From: Nitrospirota bacterium
GTDB taxonomy: Bacteria; Nitrospirota; Nitrospiria; Nitrospirales; UBA8639
Direction: 5' to 3'
Length of the DNA stretch: 58,798 bases
Assembly: GCA_003695915.1 (NCBI GenBank)
Contig: RFGF01000089.1
Span: 1-58,798, forward strand
Translations under genes and position numbers: made by a program
Shown here: positions 18,007 to 28,254 of the stretch, one piece after another
Numbering within the stretch: the first letter of the stretch is position 1
Layout of the letters: each line of letters opens with the position of its first letter
The notes under the pieces: generated by a model
Databases searched by the model: none
Told to the model about the DNA's origin: nothing
The model's input: the letters and a program-made list of their open reading frames with translations, nothing else

Positions 18007-18882
18007 TCACAAGGCTTGTTGCAGAGCCACCTTTTCGTGTCGGGTCAATGCGTATCGGGCAAACGGATTGTTGACCAAGGCTCGAATACGAGGATGCCGT
18101 GGATCCTGAGCCGTGCGCGTCACGCAGTGGACATCGGCTAACCGAATCGTCGACCGTCGTTCGCGGGGTTTCGCGTCCCAAAACGTCAGCAGCACCGCGC
18201 TCAATGTCGGCAAGGCAGCCAGTGCGCTGACAGAAACACCTGCCAGGCGTTGCACGTCGAGATATTCTTCCCTCTTCGGCACGGCCCGTGAAGTCCACAT
18301 CGGCACGGTAATGGCGAGAATAATAGGCGCACAATAGCGGTCAAGTTGCCTGGCTTTTTCCGCCATTCTGGCAATCAGCCGCCGTTCCAAGATCGTTTGT
18401 GTGTCTTCAAGCGGCCAATGAAGAGTTGGAGAAGGTTCATACGCTGGAGGAAAACTCTGGAGCGGCAATGGGGTAGGAGCCATCACCGTCACTTCGACAA
18501 AACAGCGATCCTGTCCCCAATAACATTCCAAGTCGGCGGTTCGTGCGCTCGTTTCTTCGAGAAAGGCCAACGAAAACCCGGCATGAACAAGCCGCGAGGC
18601 CACATCGATTTCGCCAGCAGCTGAGTAAGCCATGGGCCACTGTCGCATCTCGAATCGTGCACGCAAGCTCATCAACCGGCTACGACTGCCGGGGTCTGTA
18701 CAGGTTGTGAACAACTCTTGCCATTGCGGAAGAAATCGATGAGCCCAAGAGGAGGAAGCCGCAATCGATTCCCGATTCAACCGATCCTCTCCCATTCGTA
18801 CCTGTCGAGACCTCCGCATCCGAATCATAGCTCGTTCAACTTGCGATGCCTTCAGTCTTCCTCCGCGTCTGACATCAGACAA
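18007..18882 (-). CDS. Unknown protein with PD-(D/E)xK nuclease-like central region
   Basis: I do not recognise a named family. The product of up to 291 residues has a basic N-terminus, then a block near residues 90-135 reading GEIDVASRLVHAGF, ADLECYWG, CFVEVTV. The order helix, D-L-E, hydrophobic strand E-V-T resembles the core of PD-(D/E)xK proteins, but the usual Lys after the second acid is Thr here. Catalysis is therefore doubtful. The start is unsure: TTG 18882 is the longest, ATG 18828 an internal choice, and neither has a clear binding site. It follows 44 bases after the 18927-19649 gene and may share its transcript. Confidence 0.65.
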   Translation of the reverse strand: MSDVRRGGRLKASQVERAMIRMRRSRQVRMGEDRLNRESIAASSSWAHRFLPQWQELFTTCTDPGSRSRLMSLRARFEMRQWPMAYSAAGEIDVASRLVHAGFSLAFLEETSARTADLECYWGQDRCFVEVTVMAPTPLPLQSFPPAYEPSPTLHWPLEDTQTILERRLIARMAEKARQLDRYCAPIILAITVPMWTSRAVPKREEYLDVQRLAGVSVSALAALPTLSAVLLTFWDAKPRERRSTIRLADVHCVTRTAQDPRHPRIRALVNNPFARYALTRHEKVALQQAL

Positions 18883-18926
18883 GGGACCATCATGGGGAAT
18901 CCTCGGCGCCCATCATGCTTAAATGC

Positions 18927-19649
18927 TTAACGATCCGAAGGGAGATGAGAGGTCGGACGTAACTCCTCCAACGTAAAGTGCTTGGGCAGCAATACAGGGA
19001 TCACCACGGCAATGGGATCCCCGCGCTTGAGCGTCGTCGGTTTTTCGATCTGAAGCAAGACATTCGCGACAAAGGCGTCATAATCGGGCAGGAATTCGTA
19101 TCGGTTGGGAGTCAGTTTATACTCCTGAGACTTGATCCCCTCCCAAACCTGGAAGGTGCGGTTGGGAAAATGATAGAAATGGTTGGGAAGATCCTTGAGC
19201 ATGATCCCCAATTGTTTGGGGTAGTAAAACCGGATGCCACAGCACAGCTTGGCGTACCCGCTATTGAGAATCGTGTCGACATACGTACCTGAAAATGATT
19301 TATAGCCTAACAGTCGCTCTTCCGGAAGGATGGGGGGCGCTTGCCATTTGACCCCGGTAGCCGTTCGTCGAATTTTGCAATCCACTGGGCACCGGATGAG
19401 CCATCCGTATTGCCCGACCATCCTGACCGGGCCACAATCATCGGGAATCACCCGGTACCCGCTGGCTGCCAACTGCTGCTGTTCCTGAAGGGACATATTT
19501 GTCATCAAGGGCCGATGAGGATGGAAGTCCAGGCGGAGTCGTTCCGGAGCTATCGCAGTCGTATACTCGCGTTCCCAATAGAACGTCCATTGTCGCTCGT
19601 TGACGTCGTGTCCCTGTTTACTGTGCGGTTCCAGTTCTTTGGACATCAT
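18927..19649 (-). CDS. Conserved-looking protein of unknown function
   Basis: The 240-residue protein has no signal peptide. It is rich in aromatic residues and prolines and contains GWLIRCPVDCKIRRT, a pair of cysteines in LCCGIRFYYPKQ, and YHFPNRTFQVWEGI. The layout resembles uncharacterised cytosolic proteins of the DUF6065 type, but I cannot confirm this. Its ATG overlaps the stop of the flavodoxin-like gene by four bases, so the two are probably translated together and act in the same process. Confidence 0.7.
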   Translation of the reverse strand: MMSKELEPHSKQGHDVNERQWTFYWEREYTTAIAPERLRLDFHPHRPLMTNMSLQEQQQLAASGYRVIPDDCGPVRMVGQYGWLIRCPVDCKIRRTATGVKWQAPPILPEERLLGYKSFSGTYVDTILNSGYAKLCCGIRFYYPKQLGIMLKDLPNHFYHFPNRTFQVWEGIKSQEYKLTPNRYEFLPDYDAFVANVLLQIEKPTTLKRGDPIAVVIPVLLPKHFTLEELRPTSHLPSDR

Positions 19650-20317
19650 GGCCTTGCCTCGCGTCCGCGTTTGATCATCCAGGCCACTTCGGCTACCCGG
19701 CGTCCCAGTGCGCGTGCGTCTTGCAGTTCCTCATCGTCAATTCCTGGACTTTTCCCTTCGGTTGTCGCCGACGCGCCAAAGGCACCCCCACCGCTGACGA
19801 CGATCATCTGATTCCCTAACATCGCAGCCAGAATGGTGAGCATGGTCACCTCTTTGCCTCCTGAAACCTGCCCACCTGTGGCAAAAGCGGCACCCACTTT
19901 GTCCTTCATTTTAAATTCGGGATACACCCCGAATCGGAATTGCCATTCATCGAAAAACGCTTTCACTGCCCCGGCCATATTCGACCAATAGACCGGCGAA
20001 CCTACGATTACCGCATCGGCAGCCAACAATTCCTTCGCCGTCACCTCACCGACCTTTTTCAGGATCGCGTGCGTGCCGGGCACGGCACGCACGCCCGCGA
20101 CCACGCCATGGGCCATTTTCTCAGTATTCCCGGTCAATGAATGGTAGACCACCAAGACGCGCACCATGGAATCGGATGCACGCGCCGGCTGGCCGAGCGT
20201 TTGCCCCCAAGACGGAATAGCTCCGTTCCCCCATCCCAGAGCAATTCCCAGACCAAGCGCTAGAAGAGCGACGCTATCGAGAAACGATTTCTGCTTTGGC
20301 CGAGCCATCATCCACAT
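19646..20317 (-). CDS. WrbA-like flavodoxin with an N-terminal membrane segment
   Basis: Residues about 52-215 form a flavodoxin-fold domain. It has the FMN phosphate loop HSLTGNTEKMA, the VGSPVYWSNMAGAVKAFFDEW segment and the AFATGGQVSGGKEVT loop typical of WrbA/NAD(P)H:quinone oxidoreductases. Unusually, it is preceded by about 50 residues with a hydrophobic stretch (SVALLALGLGIALGWG), which predicts membrane tethering or export. An internal ATG at 20167 would give a normal soluble WrbA but has no ribosome binding site. Expected role is two-electron quinone reduction that avoids semiquinones. It overlaps the next gene by four bases. Confidence 0.85.
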   Translation of the reverse strand: MWMMARPKQKSFLDSVALLALGLGIALGWGNGAIPSWGQTLGQPARASDSMVRVLVVYHSLTGNTEKMAHGVVAGVRAVPGTHAILKKVGEVTAKELLAADAVIVGSPVYWSNMAGAVKAFFDEWQFRFGVYPEFKMKDKVGAAFATGGQVSGGKEVTMLTILAAMLGNQMIVVSGGGAFGASATTEGKSPGIDDEELQDARALGRRVAEVAWMIKRGREARP

Positions 20318-20377
20318 CGATGTTATTTAGACGCACGATCCTTGGCGCACGCTCACCCTGGTGTCTGAGCATGCTTC

Positions 20378-20563
20378 TTAGCGACGTTCGATTTCTTCGT
20401 CGATATGTTCTTCTACCGAAATATGCGTCAACGATCCTCGATAATCACACTTATGACAGCGAACCCGCCATTCCTCGATCCATCGCTCTTGGACGAACGT
20501 CTGGTTACACTTGGGACAACAGAATACCCCCTTGACATAATACACTTGCTTTTTAAACTTCAT
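20378..20563 (-). CDS. Small zinc-ribbon protein
   Basis: The 61-residue protein has two CxxC knuckles, CPKC (about residues 16-19) and CHKC (about 36-39), spaced as in a zinc ribbon, plus an acidic tail. ATG 20563 is preceded by GAGGGTG. It lies between xerD and the WrbA-like gene on the same strand and may belong to that transcript. Function unknown; similar small ribbons serve in transcription or as protein-binding modules. Confidence 0.7.
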   Translation of the reverse strand: MKFKKQVYYVKGVFCCPKCNQTFVQERWIEEWRVRCHKCDYRGSLTHISVEEHIDEEIERR

Positions 20564-20668
20564 GCTTCACCCTCACGAAGAAATGATGTCTGCCGTTCGA
20601 GCCCGACCGCCTTAGCCTGCCATACCCGCATTTTCGATTGCAATTCTCTCCTCGCTCGGTTCCCCAAG

Positions 20669-21661
20669 TTAGGCATAGGGCTCATCTCCCTCGCCCGAGC
20701 CCTGGTTTGCATAGTTCCCGGACTGGTGAGAACGGCGCTCGGGCCGTTGTCGTTGTCTCGGGAAAAACTGAGAATGGATGCGCTTGAGTCGGGCCCGCTC
20801 CACATGCGTGTAAATTTGCGTGGTGACGATGCTGGCATGCCCGAGCATCATTTGCACCGAACGAAGATCAGCTCCGTGCTCCAAAAGATGTGTCGCGAAC
20901 GAATGACGGAGCATATGTGGGGAAAGCGGTTTTGTAATGCCTGCCAAAGCCGCCCGACCACGGAGCATTTTCCAAAAGCCTTGTCGCGTAAACGGTCGTC
21001 CGAGCCGGGTCAGAAACACCGCCTGCGAAGCGCGCGATTTCAAGAATCGCGGCCGAGCCGCTTCGAGATAGCGGATCAGCAACTGCCGCGCGTGCTCGCC
21101 GATGGGCACGATCCGTTGCTTGCCTCGTTTTCCCAGCACCCGGACATAGCCAATTTCCACATTGATTTGCCCCACAGTCAATTGCACCAACTCCGACACG
21201 CGCAGACCGGTCGCATAAAGCAATTCCACCATGGCCGCATCTCGCACGTGTTCCGGTTCAGGGCCAACCGGCAGATCTAGTAGATTCGCCACTTCGCGTT
21301 CCGTAAGCGTTTTGGGCAACCGTGTCCATGATTTGCTTCCCCCGGTCAAGAGCGTCAGGCAAGCCGTCGACCTTGAATCGGTCTCGATAAAGCGATAAAA
21401 ACTTCGCAGGGCCGCCAAGCACCGGGCGATCGAGACCGATGCCAATCCGGCTTTCCGCAACTCCTCGAGAAAACTCTGCACGAGTGCTTTCGTTACCCGA
21501 GTCGGATCGGAGCATCCGCGCGCCGCAAGGAATTGCCGATATTTTGTCAAATCTCGGCGATAGGCATCGACGGTATGCCGAGAATATCCCCCTTCGATCC
21601 GAAGGCCCGTGAGAAATTCGTCGATGCGAGCATCGAGCGCCTTTGCCGATTTGGATATCAT
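20669..21661 (-). CDS. xerD: Tyrosine recombinase XerC/XerD
   Basis: Xer recombinases resolve chromosome dimers at dif during division. The 330-residue protein has an N-terminal SAM-like core-binding domain (residues 8-95) and a catalytic domain with Arg in ATGLRVSELVQL, Lys in GKRGKQRIVP, HxxR in SPHMLRHSFATHLLEHG, His in LGHASIVTTQ and the nucleophile Tyr in IYTHV. I chose ATG 21661, which has GAGGA upstream; the frame is open further to 21796. No integrase-like neighbours or attachment repeats are seen, so a housekeeping role is likelier than phage integration. Confidence 0.92.
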   Translation of the reverse strand: MISKSAKALDARIDEFLTGLRIEGGYSRHTVDAYRRDLTKYRQFLAARGCSDPTRVTKALVQSFLEELRKAGLASVSIARCLAALRSFYRFIETDSRSTACLTLLTGGSKSWTRLPKTLTEREVANLLDLPVGPEPEHVRDAAMVELLYATGLRVSELVQLTVGQINVEIGYVRVLGKRGKQRIVPIGEHARQLLIRYLEAARPRFLKSRASQAVFLTRLGRPFTRQGFWKMLRGRAALAGITKPLSPHMLRHSFATHLLEHGADLRSVQMMLGHASIVTTQIYTHVERARLKRIHSQFFPRQRQRPERRSHQSGNYANQGSGEGDEPYA

Positions 21662-21979
21662 GAGTCCTCGCGAGCGCGAATCAGCGTGTCCACTATCTGC
21701 CTGCCCCGTAGTGAACGTCTTGTGTATTCTCCTCGGCCATGAAGAAGACCACTCGTTCGATGGGACGAGTCCCAACCTGCAACAATGACTTTCCACGTTT
21801 TACGGGGCCACCCTTTGTTGTCTTGACAGCTGTCAAATCCCTCTTATATTTAAGATCACAAGGTATCGACAGCTCTTTCGCCATCGAGAATTGGATTCCT
21901 GCCTGTTTCGCCTTGGCGTTATTCTTTCATCGTCGCAGAAATTGAGGTCCGTTGGACGATTGACGTAGGCTGAATTCCC
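21662..21979. other. Intergenic region between xerD and the TPR/ligand-binding gene
   Basis: No supported gene. The region holds a promoter with an overlapping palindrome (21823-21850) and a leader of about 120 nt. A 68-codon frame at 21739-21945 runs across the promoter and has no motif. Confidence 0.5.
21823..21850 (+). promoter_or_regulatory. Sigma70 promoter overlapped by a 14-bp perfect palindrome
   Basis: TTGACA (21823-21828) and TATATT (21845-21850) are spaced by 16 bases. The -35 is the left arm of the perfect palindrome TTGACAGCTGTCAA (21823-21836), which has the form TTGAC-N4-GTCAA. This form fits the CRP/FNR superfamily half-sites, and its position would favour repression. It lies 130 bases before the gene at 21980. 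Confidence 0.6.
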
Positions 21980-23911
21980 GTGCTTGCTCGCCATCTCATA
22001 GCTAAACTCTTCCTCGTTTTCCTGCTTCTTATATCGAATCCGGGCCCATTGTTGCCTAGCGAGATCTGGGCCCAATCCCATGATCCTGCCTCTCCATTCG
22101 GCTTGAGCGACCAAGCCCTGCTCGATCAAGCCAAAATCCTGCTGGATGCCCATCAAGTCGACAAGGCATTGGAAACGCTGGACGTGCTGTTGGAGCGAGA
22201 GCCAGATCCCGCGATTCTCCAACAGGTGTATTTTCTGCAGGCTGCCGCCTTTCGTGTCAATAATCACACACACGAAGCGGCTTCGACATTGGAACAATTG
22301 CTCGAAGAGTTCCCAGTCTCCCCGTTAGCCCAAGAATCGCGACTGCTCCTCGCCGAACTGTATGTGACATCCGACAAGCCCGAGCGTGCATTGAGCCTGC
22401 TCCACGATGTCTTGAATGTCGCATCCAATCCATTGATTCGTCGAGAAGCCTTACAACGCATCCGGACACTCTACCGGCAGCAGGGCCAGCTCGTCCGAGC
22501 CGTCGCCACAGCCATCGAAGAACTCGCCTTGGCCGGTCCTGAAGATCGTGCGGAGTTACGGACGATCATTCAAGACCTGATCCTCACCGAGATGACCGAA
22601 CCGGCTCTCGAGCAATTGATCGAGCGTTATCCTGCCCGGTATCCCGGTGATTTGGCCACGATTCGGCTCATCGAACTGCATACGGCCCGAGGGGATGAAG
22701 TCTTGGCCGAGCGCGATATTCGCGCTTTTCTTCAGCGATTTCCCAACCATCCCTATGCCCAAACGGCCATGGCGCTCTTACAGTCCTTCATGAGCAAAAT
22801 CAAAGTGCATCCCTATGTGCTCGCCGCAGTGCTCCCGTTCTCCGGTCCCTTGAAAGCGTTCGGCACGGAATCCTTGAACGGCATTCGTTTGGCCATCGCC
22901 GATGCACGCGAACAATGGGGCATGACGTCCATCGGCTTGGTCGTCAAAGACACCGCTTCGCCTGTCGGCTCCCTCCGTTACGATCTCGCACAGATGATTA
23001 CGGAATTCGCGCCGCTTGCCGTGATCGGACCGTTGCTGACGCGCGAGGCACGTACGATCGCTGTCTTAGCGGATCAGTACCACATACCCTTCATCACCCC
23101 ATCGGCGACATTAGCCGACATCCGGTCTCTGGGATCCTATTGGTTCAGTACCGCGGTCATCCCGCCTCTCCAAATCGACGCACTCGTTCATCACGCCATC
23201 ACGCAACTCCACTATCGTCGTTTTTGCATTGTTCATCCACAGACCGGCTACGGTCAGGAAATGGCGCGATTGTTCCAAGAAGAAGCCGTTCGCCAAGGAG
23301 GCGAAATCGTCGCTGTCGAATCCTATACGGACGACGAAACCGATTTTGCTACCCAACTGCAACGATTGAAGGCCGCGGATCTTCGGCGCTCAGGCCAGCT
23401 TTCTCGAGAAACCGTTAAAACAGGGTATACACGGTGGGTCTACACGCCGGGATTCGATGCGGTCTTTCTCCCTGGTGATCCTGTCCACGTTGCGTTGCTT
23501 GCTGCGCAACTTGCCTTTTATGATATAAACGTCCCACTGTTGGGCAGCGATAGTTGGTATACATCTGAACTCTTGCATTGGGCAAACGATAGCGTTGAAG
23601 GTGGCATTTTCCCAACAGGGTTTTTTGGGGAAAGCCCGGACCCCGGCGTCCAACGATTCGTGCATCGCTATCGCGCACGCTTCCATTCCGACCCCACGGT
23701 CTTTGCTGCCCAAGCGTATGATGCGGCCCTGTTGATCTTGGATACGATTCGTCAGGGAGCCAGAACGGGATCGGAGATCCGCGAACAACTTCTCCGGCGG
23801 TATGACCTCCCAGCTTTGAACGGCCTCGCAGTGTTTCGTTCCAACAGGCTCCTGGAAAGAAAAATTTATCTCATCCAAGTGTCGGGGGATCGGTTCGTGC
23901 AAATCAACTAA
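21980..23911 (+). CDS. TPR plus periplasmic ligand-binding protein (penicillin-binding protein activator/LpoA-like)
   Basis: The 643-residue protein begins with a signal peptide (LFLVFLLLISNPGPLLPSEIWA). Residues about 45-265 are TPR-like helical repeats (ALLDQAKILLDAHQVDKALETL). Residues about 275-640 form a type 1 periplasmic-binding fold with ILP-like opening AAVLPFSGPLKAFG, IGPLLTREART and TPSATLADI. This architecture matches LpoA-type activators of penicillin-binding proteins and branched-chain-amino-acid receptor relatives. No lipobox Cys is seen, so unlike LpoA it is probably soluble in the periplasm. It precedes an M50 protease and trpS. Confidence 0.85.
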   Translation: MLARHLIAKLFLVFLLLISNPGPLLPSEIWAQSHDPASPFGLSDQALLDQAKILLDAHQVDKALETLDVLLEREPDPAILQQVYFLQAAAFRVNNHTHEAASTLEQLLEEFPVSPLAQESRLLLAELYVTSDKPERALSLLHDVLNVASNPLIRREALQRIRTLYRQQGQLVRAVATAIEELALAGPEDRAELRTIIQDLILTEMTEPALEQLIERYPARYPGDLATIRLIELHTARGDEVLAERDIRAFLQRFPNHPYAQTAMALLQSFMSKIKVHPYVLAAVLPFSGPLKAFGTESLNGIRLAIADAREQWGMTSIGLVVKDTASPVGSLRYDLAQMITEFAPLAVIGPLLTREARTIAVLADQYHIPFITPSATLADIRSLGSYWFSTAVIPPLQIDALVHHAITQLHYRRFCIVHPQTGYGQEMARLFQEEAVRQGGEIVAVESYTDDETDFATQLQRLKAADLRRSGQLSRETVKTGYTRWVYTPGFDAVFLPGDPVHVALLAAQLAFYDINVPLLGSDSWYTSELLHWANDSVEGGIFPTGFFGESPDPGVQRFVHRYRARFHSDPTVFAAQAYDAALLILDTIRQGARTGSEIREQLLRRYDLPALNGLAVFRSNRLLERKIYLIQVSGDRFVQIN

Positions 23912-23933
23912 TACGTCAACTATGTAAAGACCT

Positions 23934-24656
23934 ATGGAATCGCTCGCTCATCTCTTGCACACCGTTTCCTATGTGGCGTTACCCTTAATGCTGGCCATTG
24001 TTCTCCATGAATATGCTCATGGATGGGTCGCCAACGCCCTAGGGGATCCCACAGCACGCCTAATGGGCCGACTCACGTTAAACCCGCTCCCACATATCGA
24101 TCTCTTTGGGAGCATCATCATGCCTGTGCTCTGCCTACTGTTTCCCGGCGGATTTTTCATTGGATGGGCCAAACCTGTTCCGATCAATCCTGCACGCCTT
24201 CGTCATCCTCGAAGAGATATGGCCTTGGTCGCAGCGGCTGGTCCTGCCATGAACCTGTTGCTCGCGATCATCAGCGCAGCGGTGTTCGGGATCCTGCTGA
24301 CCATCGATCCCGCCATCGAAGCCCATTGGCCTCCGCAACCTGGCGTAGCACCCAGACAGGACCTCTTGGGCATGGTTCTTGTTCCCTTGTCGGCGATGGC
24401 GTTATTTTCCATTGCCATCAACACACTCCTGTTTGCTTTCAATCTGATTCCCATCCCCCCGCTCGATGGCGGACGCATCCTCACCAGCGTGCTCCCCCTC
24501 AAACCTGCCCTGCTCTTAGGACGGCTGGAACCATACGGTATGTTCGTGGTATTAGGCTTGATTATGCTCGACCCCTATCTTCCGATCATCAGCACTGTTC
24601 TGGGCATCGTATTTCACCTGATGACGACCACATTGCTGACCAGCGTCGCGTTGTGA
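23934..24656 (+). CDS. Membrane zinc protease, site-2 protease family (M50)
   Basis: The 240-residue integral membrane protein carries the zinc-binding HEYAH at residues 25-29 in its first membrane helix. The third metal ligand is in the motif NLIPIPPLDGGRIL (about residue 175), as in compact SpoIVFB/Rv-type site-2 proteases. Five to six hydrophobic segments are visible. Such proteases cut membrane-embedded regulators, but no anti-sigma factor or other clear substrate is encoded nearby. It begins 22 bases after the preceding gene and ends seven before trpS, so the three form an operon. Confidence 0.9.
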   Translation: MESLAHLLHTVSYVALPLMLAIVLHEYAHGWVANALGDPTARLMGRLTLNPLPHIDLFGSIIMPVLCLLFPGGFFIGWAKPVPINPARLRHPRRDMALVAAAGPAMNLLLAIISAAVFGILLTIDPAIEAHWPPQPGVAPRQDLLGMVLVPLSAMALFSIAINTLLFAFNLIPIPPLDGGRILTSVLPLKPALLLGRLEPYGMFVVLGLIMLDPYLPIISTVLGIVFHLMTTTLLTSVAL

Positions 24657-24663
24657 TCGAGAG

Positions 24664-25677
24664 ATGACTGACGAATCCTCGACGGAATCCCCCAAGCCTC
24701 CGGCTCGCGTACTGAGCGGGATGCAACCGAGCGGGTTGCTGCATCTGGGCAATCTTGTTGGGGCATTGGAGAGCTGGCTGGCACTGCAAAATCAGTACGA
24801 ATGTTATTTTTTTGTCGCCGACTGGCATGCCTTGTCTACCAACTACAGGGAAACGCAGCACATTCGACGGTATACACGAGAGGTGCTACTCGACTGGTTG
24901 GCCGCTGGCCTTGATCCCGATCGATCCACTGTCTTCGTGCAATCCACCGTGCCCGAACATGCCATTCTGCATCTTCTCTTGTCGATGATTGTCCCGATCC
25001 CTTGGCTCGAGCGAAATCCGACGTACAAAGAAAAACAAGAAGAGATCAAGGGGCGTGATCTTTCTACGTATGGTTTTTTGGGATATCCTGTTTTGCAGGC
25101 TGCCGATATTCTGTTGTATAAACCTGATCTCGTTCCCGTCGGCAAAGATCAACTTCCTCATCTGGAGCTCACACGGGAAATCGCGCGGCGATTCAATAAG
25201 CTCTACAAGCCCGTCTTCACCATTCCCAAGGAATATCTGACGCAGTTCCCGAAGGTTCCTGGCACAGACGGACGCAAAATGAGCAAAAGTTATGGCAACA
25301 CCATTAATATTTCCGATCCCGAGCCGGTCGTCCGCAAGAAACTCAAGACCATGGTGACCGATCCCGCTCGAGTGCGCCGAACCGACAAAGGCAACCCGGA
25401 TGTTTGTCCGGTCTTCGATTTCCACAAGATTTTTTCTCCCCAATCCATCATCGACCAAGTCAACCGCGATTGTCGAACAGCAGCCATTGGATGCATCGAG
25501 TGTAAAACGCTCGTGGGCGATGCAATCGTTCGTCGTCTAACTCCCATATGGGAAAGCCGTGCCGCGCTCGCCCAGCGACCGGAAACACTCGATGACCTTA
25601 TTACAACGGGCCAGCACAAAGCTTCACGAGTGGCTTCCCAAACTCTAGCGGAAGTTAAAGAGGCGATGAACATTTAG
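24664..25677 (+). CDS. trpS: Tryptophanyl-tRNA synthetase
   Basis: TrpS charges tRNA-Trp. The 337-residue class I enzyme has the HIGH-equivalent PSGLLHLGNLVGALE near residue 20 and the canonical KMSKS in TDGRKMSKSYGNTI (about residue 208). The D-W-H segment FVADWHALS and GYPVLQAADILLY are typical. The length is normal. It is the last gene of the operon starting at 21980, and there is no sign of a T-box or leader peptide. Confidence 0.96.
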   Translation: MTDESSTESPKPPARVLSGMQPSGLLHLGNLVGALESWLALQNQYECYFFVADWHALSTNYRETQHIRRYTREVLLDWLAAGLDPDRSTVFVQSTVPEHAILHLLLSMIVPIPWLERNPTYKEKQEEIKGRDLSTYGFLGYPVLQAADILLYKPDLVPVGKDQLPHLELTREIARRFNKLYKPVFTIPKEYLTQFPKVPGTDGRKMSKSYGNTINISDPEPVVRKKLKTMVTDPARVRRTDKGNPDVCPVFDFHKIFSPQSIIDQVNRDCRTAAIGCIECKTLVGDAIVRRLTPIWESRAALAQRPETLDDLITTGQHKASRVASQTLAEVKEAMNI

Positions 25678-25774
25678 CGACTAATAAGTTGAGGCATTAC
25701 ACCATTCACCGGTCGTCCATCATCGCTTGGGTGGCAAGAATGCATCGTAATGCGTGTTGCAAGGACGTCTTTTC

Positions 25775-25803
25775 TTGACAGGCTCTATGGTCATCGGTAC
25801 GAT
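25775..25803 (+). promoter_or_regulatory. Sigma70 promoter of the glycolytic operon
   Basis: TTGACA (25775-25780) and TACGAT (25798-25803) are separated by 17 bases. It lies about 100 bases before the gap start codon and is the best candidate for driving gap-pgk-tpiA-secG. Confidence 0.65.
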
Positions 25804-25894
25804 TTTACGCAGAGAACAATGGCGTACTTCCTACTAGAATTCAAGCCCTGCAGCAGGCACGTTTCCATTGTTCCATTCTCTTTTAGAGAATTGA

Positions 25895-26911
<1,017 letters not shown>

Positions 26912-26982
26912 GGACGCTTGGGTCCCACACAATTGACGGTCTTTGGCTCCCCTTGTCACGGGGAACGGGGAAAGGAGTCCTC

Positions 26983-28179
26983 ATGCACCTCTCGAAACGT
27001 ACGATCGACGAAGTTGATCTCCGCCACAAACGCGTGCTCATCCGCGTCGACTTCAATGTTCCGCTGGATGAAGCCTGCCAAATTACGGACGACTCCCGGA
27101 TCCGGGCTGCACTCCCGACGATCAACTATGCCGTAGACGCCGAAGCAAAGGTGATTCTCTGCTCGCATCTGGGTCGGCCAAAGGGAAAGCCGGCCAAAGA
27201 ATTCAGTCTCTATCCGGTGGCCAGACGGCTCCAACGGTTATTAGGAAAACCTGTCTTGTTTGCTCACGATTGCATCGGGCCGGAGGTCACCAACCTTGTC
27301 AGTCAAATGAAGCCCGGCGATGTGCTTCTCCTGGAAAACCTGCGGTTTCACCCTGGCGAAGAACGCAACGATGAAGCCTTTGCTGCCCAACTCGCCTCCT
27401 TGGCCGATGTTTACATTAATGATGCGTTTGGGACCGCCCATCGCTCCCATGCGTCGACCGTCGGCATCACAAAATTCGTCAAGACCGCTGCAGCCGGGTT
27501 TTTAATGAAACGCGAAGTAGAGGCCCTCGAGGGGGCGGTGGAACAGCCTATTCGTCCCTTCGTGGCGATCCTCGGTGGCGCCAAAGTCTCCGGAAAAATC
27601 GGCGTCATCGAATACCTCGGCAAGCGCGTCGACAAAGTCATTATCGGTGGAGGCATGGCTTTTACCTTTATCAAAGCGCTGGGGCATGAAATCGGACGCT
27701 CGATCGTGGAAGATGATATGTTGGATTTCGCCAAAGGGATTTACGAACACGCGAGAGCGAACGGCGTCAAATTCTATCTCCCTGTCGATTGTGTTGTCTC
27801 TGCCTCGTTGGATCCTAGTGCAGAAACCAAAATCGTCACGACCCAAGAAATTCCAAAAGGATGGTACGGGATGGATATCGGCCCAGCTTCGGTCAAGCTG
27901 TTCAGCGAGGCCGTCGAAAACGCCAAGACCATTCTCTGGAACGGTCCAATGGGTGTCTTCGAGCGGGACGCGTTTTCCCGAGGTACCTTTGCCCTTGCCC
28001 ATGCAGTGGCAAATGCCTATGCCAAAACCATTGTCGGAGGGGGCGACACGGCCTTGGCCGTCCATCGAGCCGGGGAATCGGATAGCATGTCTTTTATTTC
28101 CACGGGCGGAGGAGCCGCGCTGCAATTGCTCGAAGGGAAACATATGCCTGGGCTGGCCGCCCTACCGAACCGTGAATGA
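26983..28179 (+). CDS. pgk: Phosphoglycerate kinase
   Basis: PGK transfers phosphate between 1,3-bisphosphoglycerate and ADP. The 398-residue protein has the N-terminal signature KRVLIRVDFNVPLDE, HLGRPKG, LENLRFHPGEE, and the C-terminal nucleotide site NGPMGVFE and GGGDTALAV. ATG 26983 has AAAGGAG upstream; the open frame extends 129 bases further but without a site. It is the second gene of the gap operon. Confidence 0.97.
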   Translation: MHLSKRTIDEVDLRHKRVLIRVDFNVPLDEACQITDDSRIRAALPTINYAVDAEAKVILCSHLGRPKGKPAKEFSLYPVARRLQRLLGKPVLFAHDCIGPEVTNLVSQMKPGDVLLLENLRFHPGEERNDEAFAAQLASLADVYINDAFGTAHRSHASTVGITKFVKTAAAGFLMKREVEALEGAVEQPIRPFVAILGGAKVSGKIGVIEYLGKRVDKVIIGGGMAFTFIKALGHEIGRSIVEDDMLDFAKGIYEHARANGVKFYLPVDCVVSASLDPSAETKIVTTQEIPKGWYGMDIGPASVKLFSEAVENAKTILWNGPMGVFERDAFSRGTFALAHAVANAYAKTIVGGGDTALAVHRAGESDSMSFISTGGGAALQLLEGKHMPGLAALPNRE

Positions 28180-28254
28180 GCGGCACCTTTCTCTGACGAT
28201 TATGCATTCGCAGAGTCGCGCCGCCTCGTAGCCAAAGCTCAATTTAATTTAGCT

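Noticed and set aside
20669-21661. Tyrosine recombinase as an integrase of a mobile island
   Set aside because: Sequence fits Xer, and there are no attachment repeats, tRNA or phage genes beside it.
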